Below, in pieces: positions 1 to 9,222 of a DNA stretch of 64,000 nucleotides. How positions within the stretch are numbered: position 1 is the stretch's first letter; each line of letters opens with the position of its first letter. The position numbers and the translations under genes were made by a program. A model generated the notes under the pieces. It saw nothing but the letters and a program-made list of their open reading frames with translations. It did not search any database and was not told the DNA's origin. This stretch comes from Dermanyssus gallinae. Its lineage: Eukaryota; Arthropoda; Arachnida; Mesostigmata; Dermanyssidae. The DNA lies in the NCBI GenBank assembly GCA_003439945.1, contig QVRM01001266.1, positions 269,113 to 333,112 on the forward strand, in the 5' to 3' direction.

Positions 1-29
1 ATGCTTTCAAGCGAAAAACGTGTGTTTTT

Positions 30-769
30 GAATACAGGCTGAGGCCATTCTTCTTTGATAAGGTCGATGAGGTGAACCAGCGTTTCGGTTTCGGTAATCT
101 GGTTCTCAATGTTCTTTGTTCAGCGCCTGTTCTAGCTTTATCTGGAAGTCTTTACATCGTGATTTGCCCGGCACGGGTCTCCTAGAGGAGACCTCCATTT
201 CAATTGTTTTTCTCTCAAGAATTCTAACTTCCATGCGAGAGTTTCTGCCTTGGCCTTCTATCTGTCTCCTAGGCTTTCGAGCTCCTGCAGACGTGCGTCT
301 GCGTCGTGCTCTGCTTTTTGAGAGCTGTGTACCTTTTCTCTAGGCTTTATTATCTTTTTCCATCTGACTAATTCTTGCTTTTTGTTCTTCCAAGTTTTCC
401 TTGTGTCTTTTTTGTCAATTCCCATACGACTTTCTATAGGCGGGTATTGGCCGCTTCTATGTCTACTTGGGCTATTTTGTGCTTTTCCTTTAAACTCTTG
501 AGAAATTGAATTACTGCCTTGATCAAGCAAGTGCCTCTTCGCCCCCCCGCTCTCTCACGAACTCGGGTTCTCCGGCGAAGTCGCGATGGCGGCAAGCCTT
601 TTTCTCTGTGTACCTGTTCTTGAAGAATGTGCTCTCCGCAGCATACTAATACTACTACTGCATACGCTATCATTGTTTTCGTTTTCCCATTCGCTGGCAA
701 TTTAAAGGTCTTTTTGACTTCTGTTTCAGTATTTTCATCTTCTTTATCCTCACCTTCGGAAGTTTGCAT
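30..769 (-). pseudogene. Decayed charged, coiled-coil-like ORF, possibly a retroelement ORF1
   Basis: Two overlapping minus-strand frames (434-769 and 258-530) encode Lys/Glu-rich, helix-prone protein with runs such as LKSLKEKHKIAQ and KKDTRKTWKNKKQ. Downstream, a broken frame includes the stretch IKEEWPQP. The frames interrupt each other, so I read this as one decayed gene with frameshifts. The composition resembles an ORF1/gag-like protein of a non-LTR retrotransposon, but no zinc knuckle or catalytic motif is visible, so this is inference. It lies upstream of the protease first exon and on the opposite strand. It could also be chance coding-like sequence. Confidence 0.25.
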
Positions 770-779
770 GGCAATCCTG

Positions 780-1450
780 TCCTGAGCTGTCTCTGCTTGA
801 ACATAATAAAGCTTATTAAGAGCTTAAGAAATAAAGCTTGGTTCTCTGATTGTAAATCCGTTTGCAGAACAAAGATCCCATTTATAGTTATCTAGTTATT
901 TCAGAAAGTAATACCTTGTCTGGGGCTTTCCAGGAAAAGGTTGCCTTCCGTGGTCCCCTTTCCTACCTATATGATTGTCCGGCCCACGTACCACGTGTTA
1001 TTAAGGGGGGGAATTCGTTGTTTTTGGACTCCGATCAGCCGTTCAGGAGAGGTGGCACCTTTTTCACTTTTTTTTCCGTTGTTGTTTACAGCTCCCCTCC
1101 CTGAGCGGTTTGCGCGGGTTTTGGGCCTCTTTCCCCCTGTGCTGATCGCCCGGCCAAGAATTTGGCTTACCAAATGGCCGCGCCCAGCAGCCTCTCGTGG
1201 TGATCACGTGGCCCTGGATGTTCTTGTGGAACAATATGCGAATGCATCTCTGACGTTTTGTAGTACGTAGTGATAGAAAGTCACCACCTTCCGACAGAAT
1301 TGAATCTTGAGACCACAGTACTCCTCACACGCTGTTCTTAACAGCCAGATACTTACTGCGTTCACGAGAAAATCACCCCTTTTATGGAGCTCACCGTCAG
1401 CACATCCGTACGTTGGCTTGCACGAAACTGACTTACGTCATTGAGACATA
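780..1450. other. Unassigned stretch upstream of the protease gene
   Basis: Short frames on both strands overlap with no recognisable motif. The only visible structure is the start of an AT microsatellite at its right edge. Nothing further can be supported. Confidence 0.4.
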
Positions 1451-1451
1451 C

Positions 1452-1452
<1 letters not shown>

Positions 1453-1531
<79 letters not shown>

Positions 1532-1535
1532 TTTA
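1453..1535. repeat. (AT)n microsatellite
   Basis: Two runs of alternating A and T separated by a short interruption, about 50 bp upstream of the protease ATG. No separate TATA box or initiator can be distinguished inside this tract. Confidence 0.9.
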
Positions 1536-1585
1536 TATATGACACTAAAATAACGAAGCTCTATGCAAAACAGTCAATTCGTAGC

Positions 1586-1775
1586 ATGCCGTCGTCTGAT
1601 AAGAAGAGACCTGTGAAAGAATCCGGTCTAAAACGAGTGCTCTGGGCTTTAGGAATCATATTGTACCTGCTCATACTGTTCGGCATCGCCCAAACATTTG
1701 TTAGAAAAAAAACAGATGTCCAAACGACTACCACCACAACACCCGCACCTGACGTATCGGGTCTCAACCCGGCAG
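1586..1775 (+). CDS. Exon 1 of membrane-anchored serine protease (cytosolic tail, signal anchor, stalk)
   Basis: The ATG opens a frame with a short basic tail (residues 1-17, including KKRPVKESGLKR), a hydrophobic segment of about 20 residues (VLWALGIILYLLILFGIA) and a Thr-rich stalk (QTTTTTTPAP). A basic N-side before a single hydrophobic segment fits a type II signal anchor with the protease outside the cell. A donor (GGCAG/gtaagc) follows the first base of a codon, so the exon ends in phase 1. Joined to exon 2 this gives Asp-Cys-Gly, completing a sensible junction. The start choice rests on the first ATG and on the paralogous exon at 58502, which has the same length and design. The function is inferred from the downstream exons. 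Confidence 0.7.
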
Positions 1776-2741
1776 GTAAGCAGTGAATCAACCTGATAAC
1801 GTTTCGTCAATGGCATCGACAGCGTGCGACATATTGCATAACTGGAATGCTTTGGTATCTGGCAACCCCACGAATGGATGGCTATGCTGGCTAAGGCCAT
1901 ATGTCATAATCGGTTTCGGCTGGCAACGCAAACTGTCAGATTGTCCGATACACCACAGCCACCACAAACGAACGAAATACATTGGAGATTTTGTTGTAGG
2001 CCCATCGACTATGACCCAAAGTGTAACATTTGACAAAGCCAGACAAACCGAACATATTGAATAATGACCGAATTGTGTCGTCTGAATAGGCGTGAGCCTG
2101 GTGGCACAAAACGAAAATGAAAGGAAAACCCTTCGTTTTTGTTCCTGCGCAGCAGAGACAGGATTCCATCAGGTTGGTAATGTACGCGCCGCTTTTTCAG
2201 GGACAGTACTCCGTAACGTGCATAGCCAGTCAACGAGAATCCGCCGCTCCTAACAATGGAAGACATCACTCGTCATTTGATCTTACAACGTGCGAGCGTT
2301 GTGCGAAATCTTAAGATCAAAACGGTAGAAAAGATACTGTAGAACGGGCCCAACCTAATGTGGTAAACTTTACCGTAGACCCGTCTATGTGCGACAGTCA
2401 CTCTTGTTGCTTAACCGTACTGCGCGCACACTTACCACGCTTGATGGTTTGCCTATGGACCTTATTCCCAGGCTCCGATCACCCACTACTACTTCTTGAG
2501 TCCAGACGCAAAGCCTGTTATCCACCACCAGCAACTGTTGCACTTGTTTCCAGTACCGGACATTGGTAAACACTATGTCAATCTTCATATGCAGGCACAT
2601 TTTTAATCATGCATTTTGTAATTATATGCTGGTGCCGTTCTCCAATGAAAAGTACTAAAATGTACAGCCACTAACCATTGTTTTGATTCTGGCGGCTTCT
2701 GGCGAATACAGTCGGACTGAGCAGCAATTCTTGTTGTTATT
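1776..2741. other. Intron sequence with no recognised feature
   Basis: Short frames on both strands lack recognisable motifs. The GFGWQ at about 1915 lacks the surrounding protease context. Confidence 0.5.
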
Positions 2742-4455
2742 TGTATAAAGGATGTAACAGAACGATTTCGAACGCGATATTAGCAATGGTAGAGCTCGTC
2801 CAAGCAAGTATTTTGTCCAGTAAACATGGTCTCTGAGAAATCTTGTTTAGGAGTAAGAGTGATAATGTTACAATGTGTGATACTGGTTTTGCTGCCCGGC
2901 ATAAAAGAAAACTACTTTCTGGGCTGACTCTCAGCTATGATTCAACGTCCATGGGACTGCTTTTCGCACTGCTTCATAGACGGACCCCATAAATACAAAT
3001 GTGGAACGGTGGGGCTCGAACCCGCGCACCTATTTGTCTCCTCCGGTCGCGAGGCGCAGACGAATGCACCACGCCACCGGGCTCGATAAGGAGCATACCG
3101 TAGCTGCCCGACATAGGAGCATACAATTGTCCATTGCGGCACACTCTTATAAGTAAACCATGCACGTCGTCGTGTTCGTGAGAAAATTCTCCTTTGTTGG
3201 AAGAACATATAACGCCAGATAGAGGGTGCGACATGGTCGTTTAAAGGAGAATTCGCAAAAACTAAGTTATTTGTTTAGCTTTTAAACCAAATACATCAAG
3301 AGCATAATCCTACGACCACAGCGCTCGAAACTAACATTCACATTCGTAGATGCATTTCATGAAGATCACTTTGATACCAAATCTATACCAACGCGAGTCG
3401 TGATTGCGGAGTTATAAAGATTTTTGGTGGTCATGTTAGGAGTGAGTGCATGCATAAAGGACCTTTTCCCAGAATTATGTAAAGATTCATATAGATAATT
3501 GTAGAGCTTGTTAAAATAAATATTTTTTTCACATGGAACATGGTCTCTGAGGAGTTTTGTTTCGGAGTGGGAGCGAAATTACTAAAATCCGTGACACTGG
3601 TGTTAATTGCCCGATATAGGAGCACAGAATGTGCAATTGCGAAACAACCAGTTGTCCTAGGCTGAAGCAAAGCACACCGTCGTGTTTGTGAGATAATTTT
3701 CTGATTTCTCTGAAGAACATACAATACCGACCAGAAGACGCGATTTGGTCGTTTAGAAGGGAATTTGCAAAAAATGAAATGATTCTATTAGCTTTTATGT
3801 CAAATATATCAATCATTATCCTACGAGCATTTGCAGCGCTAAAACTAACATATTCAGCAAACACGCATTTCATAACGATAATTTTGCTATCAAATGTATG
3901 GCAACGTGATAACGGAGTAATCGGGAATGAGTGCATGCATAAATTCATCAGATAAATCACTCCAAGTCATTTATGCAAGCACTCAATTTCGACATGCCCG
4001 CCGAAAAATCATAATTACTCCGCAGCCGCGGCTTGCGTTGCCATATATTTGGTACCAACGTGATCGTCATGAGCGTTTTGGATCAATTAATGGAGCGTCA
4101 ATTTGAGCGTTGTGGATGGTCGTAGGATCATGCTTGTGAGGTATTGGGCGAGAAGGACAATAAAGGACTTTATTTTAGCAAACGACCATGTCGCATTTTC
4201 TGTCCGGCGTTTTATGTTCGTCAGCTGATTTTTAGTTTAGTTGGATTAGTTTCTGTAATAGAGAACTGGTTGTCTCGCAACGGCACATTTTATGCTCTTA
4301 TGTCGGGCAACAACACCAGTGCCACAAATTATAATAATAACACATTCACCCCAAAACAAAACTCCTTAGAGATTATGTTCCATTAAAAAAAATTGCTTTA
4401 ACGAGTTCTACAACTCCTTATATCGATTTTGAAATTATTCTGTTACACCCTGTAC
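2742..4455. mobile_element. Nested foldback (MITE-like) elements of the TACAGGGTG-end family
   Basis: The left edge (about GGATGTAACAGAACG) and right edge (TTCTGTTACACCCTGTA) are inverted matches. Inside, a left arm occurs twice (about 2742-3440 and 3455-3960) and an inverted arm once (about 3975-4455). They share blocks such as 'acatggtctctgag' and 'gcccgacataggagcat', and the same blocks recur at 28.4 and 34.6-35.6 kb. No transposase frame is present, so these are non-autonomous. The duplicated left arm suggests one foldback inserted in, or recombined with, another. It lies in intron 1 of the protease gene. Confidence 0.75.
2913..3086 (-). mobile_element. tRNA-derived SINE, copy 1
   Basis: On the minus strand it starts TCGAGCCCGGTGGCGTGGTGC, with an A-box-like block, and carries a B-box-like GGTTCGAGCCCC, followed by a body reading 'atttatggggtccgtctat'. 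The same unit occurs at 15253-15447 and 57865-58051. It splits a foldback arm, so it inserted after that element. A clear target-site duplication is not visible here because the flanking foldback has its own local duplication. Confidence 0.75.
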
Positions 4456-4596
4456 TAACAGCAGTTTTGCCCTAGTCTCCCAAAAATGTGTACAACACAC
4501 TAGTGAATAATTCCATATGAATTTGACTTGTTTTACACCATGTATTATTGGCATAATATATTTTGTGTACGTATAGGTGAATATAAGTTATTAATT

Positions 4597-4624
4597 TAAT
4601 ATTATATATATATATATACTTATA

Positions 4625-4665
<41 letters not shown>
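4597..4665. repeat. (AT)n microsatellite
   Basis: Imperfect alternating A/T run to the right of the foldback block. Confidence 0.85.
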
Positions 4666-4670
<5 letters not shown>

Positions 4671-4729
4671 CACCCATTGTAGGGTAAATATATGAAAATT
4701 ATGCAGTACCTTTTAGAAATGGCATATCG

Positions 4730-4945
4730 TTATATTACAACCTTGATTATTCGACAATCGAATAAACGGCTGGACGGACATCTTGCCTCATGGTCGTACT
4801 CATTCCTCGCATCTCGCGTATGGGGACTTTTGTTGAACTTGAAAAAGCCATCGCAGTTGTAGAGAAACATGGTGCACTCTGTAAAACCGTGCTTTAAAAA
4901 ACCTTTTTTCAAGCGTTGCTTCTCATTGCGGTTGGTGTGCCACAA
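4730..4945 (-). other. Unassigned 71-codon frame
   Basis: The minus-strand frame contains the stretches LKKGFLKHGFTECTMF and HEARCPSSRLFDC. I do not recognise it. It may be a transposon remnant or a diverged exon; no splice signals were convincing. The flanking 4950-5850 stretch holds nothing I can identify. Confidence 0.2.
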
Positions 4946-5879
4946 AAATAGATTCTAAGATTAAAGTCTCAATAAATATTCCATTCATCTTCGTTTTAGA
5001 GCTTTCCCTCACAAAGTCGTAGGTGCATTCAAAATCTATCATCACATCGGTAATTGCCCTGTCAACAACGGACCTCTCTCGAACACACTCAACATTCTGT
5101 TTTTATATCTCATTGTTAAACAACCCTCCTACGAGGAAACACTTAAGTACGTGCAGCATACGGAATGTATCCCTAACGTGCCCCAGATGAGCGGTACTAC
5201 AATACGTGCCTAGCAATGGCATGACTGTTAGCTTAAATAATGCAACCACCATGTGAACGACGGACAACGACTGAAGGCTGTTTATTGGCGCTACTGCTAT
5301 AGTCAGCGTAGCTAAACGTGTCTTGCACGTGCTTCCGATGGAAACGGATGCCGGACGGCGAGATGATACGCCACAGCTGTGAAGTGCACCATGTGAGCTT
5401 TAAAAGCTGTAACAGCGCTGATGCATTGTCAGTCATTGCCTTTAAATTTCAAGTGCAAGCCCCAAGGCAGCATACACATTTCTTGTCTTGTCTCGTCGTT
5501 TCTTTTTTGCTTTTTTTGTTTAGGGCAAGGCATAACGGCGCATTTAAGTACCTTTCGTATAAACTACGCTACAAGATGGCGGAATGAACTATGAGACGTC
5601 ACCGGCTACCGGGTCTTACATCCATATTTTTGTATACCTAAGCGATAGTTACCAAGTTGCAGGCAGTATGTAATCCCATGGATGTCAAGTTCGACATCAA
5701 ACACGGACATATACGGACAATACAAAATGCAATATCTACCTGATAATTAAGAGCAATATCATTGTCTACACTACACGTCTGTCATATGTAGACGCGAGTC
5801 GGTTAATTCACTTACGGGGTGTGAATAATGTAAGCGAGAGTAACTCACACGAGATTGTTATTTTGGCAACACTCATCAG

Positions 5880-6046
5880 ATTGTGGGCGCAACACTGAGG
5901 TGGGCGGTCGCATCGTCAACGGAAGGCCAGCCAACGGTGCTTTCGCATGGACGCTTTTCTTGGTGGCCGCATTCCCAAATAACACCAGATTTCACGGTAC
6001 CGGCGCCTTGATAACAAACTTTCATGTCATCTCTTCGGCACATATT
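5880..6046 (+). CDS. Exon 2 of serine protease (activation site and catalytic His)
   Basis: An acceptor (ctcatcag) precedes a frame beginning Asp-Cys-Gly, where exon 1 supplies the first base. The exon carries the activation site GGRIVNG (cleavage after Arg is expected), the conserved block NGAFAWTLFL, then FHGTGALI and SSAHI with the catalytic His. A donor (gtgagg) follows directly, in phase 0, which is the usual intron place just after the His block. In the family the corresponding blocks are C-G-G-x-L-I and T-A-A-H-C. Here both cysteines of that disulfide are absent together (Thr and Ile instead), so the protein looks adapted rather than randomly broken. The N-terminal Cys could pair with the Cys of KLCVPP in exon 4. 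Confidence 0.85.
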
Positions 6047-6165
6047 GTGAGGCTGTATGTATCGACTTCAAAAAATACTTTGTTATGATTATTATTAGGT
6101 GTCGTTAGAACTACGGAAAAGCAATGCTAAGACGATGTTCAGTGACCATCAATACTCAAACAACA

Positions 6166-6203
6166 GTAACAATAATAATAATAATAATAATTAATAATAA
6201 TAA
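6166..6203 (+). repeat. (AAT)n microsatellite beside candidate exon 3
   Basis: A run of AAT units with one interruption. It precedes the candidate protease exon and would lie within it if an acceptor at 6107-6108 is used. Confidence 0.85.
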
Positions 6204-6204
6204 T

Positions 6205-6328
6205 GTTTTTTCACCGTTCGAATGCGGTGGTTCGGTCGTATTTCGTGTTGGCTCCCGTAAAATCAACTATTACGAGAGGCTTGACTGTGATTTTCGTAGT
6301 GATAACTGCATCATCTAGACTTTCGATA
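6205..6328 (+). pseudogene. Candidate exon 3 of serine protease (between His and Asp blocks), frame-damaged
   Basis: The frame VVFRVGSRKINYYERL followed by CDFRSDNCI is about the right length (some 33 residues) to sit between the His exon and the HPNF of exon 4, and VGS fits the usual V-x-L/V-G-S strand. A donor-like gtgagt starts at 6329. Using it, two leftover bases would complete a Tyr before HPNF, as is common in the family, but only in a frame one base away from the VGS frame, and an in-frame TAG also intervenes. A clean acceptor in the right phase was found only at 6108, which would put the AAT run inside the exon. So this is either a damaged exon, a sequencing indel, or a false lead with the true exon 3 elsewhere. 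Confidence 0.35.
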
Positions 6329-6439
6329 GTGAGTGTTCGAACAGTGCACACATACGCCTGGAGGCACTCTGGTTACCCTTCAGGGGGTCCTGACTCCTCT
6401 AGGGCTCTCTGACAACTGTGTTCGATTTGCCGATGTCAT

Positions 6440-6610
6440 CGCTAGCCATACGGCTGTGACCAACCTGCGGCGGAGACCGCTACTGCTTTCGTGTGGGTTA
6501 GACTCGTGGAGCTATCGTAACCTGGTGGTAGCGTTTGCGAGTGCCAGCTGTGAAGTCTCGGTTCAATTCCCACGAGTGGCACTTCTTTTTTTTGTTTATT
6601 TTTTTGTTCT
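6440..6610 (+). mobile_element. Second tRNA-derived SINE type
   Basis: A head with A-box-like CTGGTGGTAGCGTTTGCGAG and B-box-like TCGGTTCAATTCC, spaced as in tRNA-derived promoters, then a T-rich 3' part. It differs from the SINE at 2913, 15253 and 57865. The tRNA fold is not complete enough to call a functional tRNA. Confidence 0.5.
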
Positions 6611-6692
6611 AAGGAATTTAGAAGCCTAGGACAATGCCAGGGGAATCCAGCGGAGTAAGCCACCTGACAGTTTGGGTATCTCCAAGCTCAGG

Positions 6693-6908
6693 AGCACAAT
6701 TGCCAAAGAGACACCAATCGCGGCCCAAGCAATCTCACAATCGGTTCATACAAAAAATAAAAAGTGTGAAAAAACAGTGTTGCAAAATATTAGCAACAAT
6801 AACGCAACCATTTGCGTCATGCGCTTAAAATTTCAAGCCATTCATATAAACCCAGCCGAATTATCACCAAAAAACATGAGTTGCTAATTTTTTGCAACAT
6901 ACTTTATA

Positions 6909-6953
<45 letters not shown>

Positions 6954-7374
6954 GCTATATATATATATATATATAAATATATGATATATATCTCTATACT
7001 ATATATATTATATATATATTCTTCTACTATAATCTATATATGATCTCTATATATATATCTATATTACATATGATCCTTTTTATATAGCGTATTCTATATC
7101 TTTTTTTTATACGATAGAGTGTATGTATATCCAACTATATTATATCCTATATATATCTTCTATATGAGATCGATATTCTCTATATTCATTCCATAAATAT
7201 ATATATGTATATATATCATAGATATAGATATATTATTAGTAGGATATATATTATCATAACTTTATATAGATATATATATATTTATACTATATATAAATAT
7301 ATCTATATATATATATAGATATATCTATATATGATATAATATATATCATATAATATATATAGATATATTATATA

Positions 7375-7407
<33 letters not shown>

Positions 7408-7563
7408 GTATATAATAGTTATTTACCTATGATTGTCTATATATTTATCTATATATCTATATATATATATATATATCTATATCTATATATATATATATAT
7501 TATGTATATATATATATATATATATAGCACAATTGCCAAAGAGACACCAATCGCGGCCCAAGC
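6693..7563. repeat. 38-bp exact direct repeat bracketing a long AT-rich low-complexity tract
   Basis: The block from 'agcacaattgccaaagagac' to 'ggcccaagc' is identical at 6693-6730 and 7526-7563. Between them are about 170 bp of ordinary sequence and then a degenerate TA/TATC-rich tract (about 6904-7525). The second copy begins the RLE element ORF1 region. Confidence 0.8.
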
Positions 7564-8957
7564 CGGTGTCCCGAAGCCAGTCGGCAGCAGGGCTGGTGGC
7601 GCATGAAGCATCACAAGTCGACTCGAGTAGAGGTTCCGAAACATCGGAGATTGTAGAAGAAGGTGCAGCGCCAGGGTGTAAGCGAGAAAAGGTTACAGGT
7701 TGCGATGCGACCCGACGAATCATTTACGCTGGTGGTGTCAAAGCGTGAGCAGAAGACTATTATATCTCGCGAGCAGCGTCAGTTGAACAAACTGAGAGTG
7801 GATGCGTCTAGCGGTCTACTCAACACTTTTAAAGTAGTCATCCGGAGAAAAGCGAACGAGGATCCTGCTTCAAATGAGTTCGCTGATGGCACATTGCTGC
7901 AGTTATGTAAGGCAATTCATTCCAATTGCCCTGACTGCAAGATATCAAGCAGTAAAGCCGCTATATCCGTATGGGTAAGCTCAGAGGAGAGGATGCGGCC
8001 AGAAAGCTTACGCAACTCTCTGCAATAGGGACGATACCCGTCACGGTAACCTGCCCGGCTCTAATCTCATTCAAGGCGTCGATGTCGCATTTACAGACGA
8101 CGAGATACGATACGAAGAGCTAGCAGATAGCGGTGTGGTGCACGCTTGACGGTTATACCGCCCAGGTCACGCTGGTAAAACCCCACTCAGCAAAGTGATT
8201 CTGACATTTGACCGCCAACCGCCGGTATCTGTCTTCCTGGGGTACAAAAACCATTCAGTCGTACTGGAGCCTGAGCGACCAGAATTATGCTACAATTGTC
8301 AACAAGTGGGGCATCTAGCGGACAGGTGCACTCTTCGCAAGACCTGCAAGAAATGTGGAGGATCTGATCATTTAGCGTCCAGTTGCACCAAACAATCGAA
8401 ATGTGTAAACTGTGGTGGCCCTCACGCGGCCAGATCGCCTTCTTGTCCGCGTGTGGCTTATGTCCGTGAGCGTAACAGGATTATCATGGAGGCCAGAGTT
8501 CTTCAGCAAGTTAAGGCAGCGCATCCGAGTGCATCGATTACGGAAGGACCTGACGTCACAGCCACTGTCGCAGAAAATGCACAAACTGGTTGTTCCAACA
8601 ATAGCAAAGCTTCCTACGCAGCAGTTCTCAGGGGCATATCTGCGACGCAAAAAAAACACCTCGCCTCAGCTGCTTTTTCCTAATCCGCGACCGTTACCAA
8701 AGCCCAAACAAAAGCGAGCCAAGGCATACAGGAGTCGCCAAGTTCGACCGCGGCGCGCTTCTAAATTTATCCCGAAGAGAAAGATCTATTTGAAGACGCC
8801 GCGCAGAGATGTTGGAGGCGCCTTAACAGACGTCGCTCGGATGCTAGAGGGCATCAGTCCTGATTTGGCGGCAACTTTGAAGACGATTGCAGAGGCCCTA
8901 AGACCTCTCGTGGCCCTCCTTCCACTTGCTGAGAAGCTCAAAGCTTTCACATCATAA
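7533..8957 (+). pseudogene. ORF1 (gag-like, three zinc knuckles) of RLE-type element copy 1
   Basis: The coding signal runs through three frames. 7663-8028 gives the N-terminal part. 8195-8683 carries the knuckles CYNCQQVGHLADRC, CKKCGGSDHLASSC and CVNCGGPHAARSPSCP. 8412-8957 is the Lys/Arg-rich tail frame. Zinc knuckles of this spacing bind nucleic acid, and in two-ORF LINEs this protein coats the element RNA. Frame breaks near 8028, 8130 and 8680 make it a pseudogene. The minus-strand ORF at 17914-19071 is the intact relative and shows the same order of knuckles followed by a basic tail. Confidence 0.75.
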
Positions 8958-8988
8958 TGCCAGATAACGAGAACCCAAACGGAAGTGA

Positions 8989-9210
8989 TCGTCGTCCTTT
9001 TTTAAACAACGTCTGGATCTCGACATACAAATGTGGAAACGCGGCCTCCGTTCGGGGCACACTTCTAAAGTGGTCTCGGCCTAGCCTAGACGAGGCGAAC
9101 ACGTGATAGTCACAATACATACCTGCTAGGCACTTTGGCTTAGCTAATCTCTTGTAATATGTGTCCCACAAACATAATGTAATATACGAAAAAATATATA
9201 TATATAAAAA
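8989..9210 (+). mobile_element. SINE-like insertion with 12-bp target-site duplication
   Basis: The 12-mer AAACGGAAGTGA occurs at 8977-8988 and again at 9211-9222, directly bracketing a 222-bp unit that ends in an A-rich tail (gaaaaaatatatatatataaaaa). This is the signature of LINE-driven retroposition. A related sequence lies inverted at 43186-43345 (shared block gactatcacgtgttcg). No protein frame is seen. I could not place convincing A and B boxes, so its origin is open. Confidence 0.75.
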
Positions 9211-9222
9211 AAACGGAAGTGA

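Noticed and set aside
1783..2064. Frame with GFGWQ that recalls a protease GWG block
   Set aside because: No flanking protease motifs or splice signals, and the true GYG block is in the exon at 36580.
6300..6328. Very short exon 3 using an acceptor at 6298-6299
   Set aside because: It would start with TGA and TAA in the required phase.
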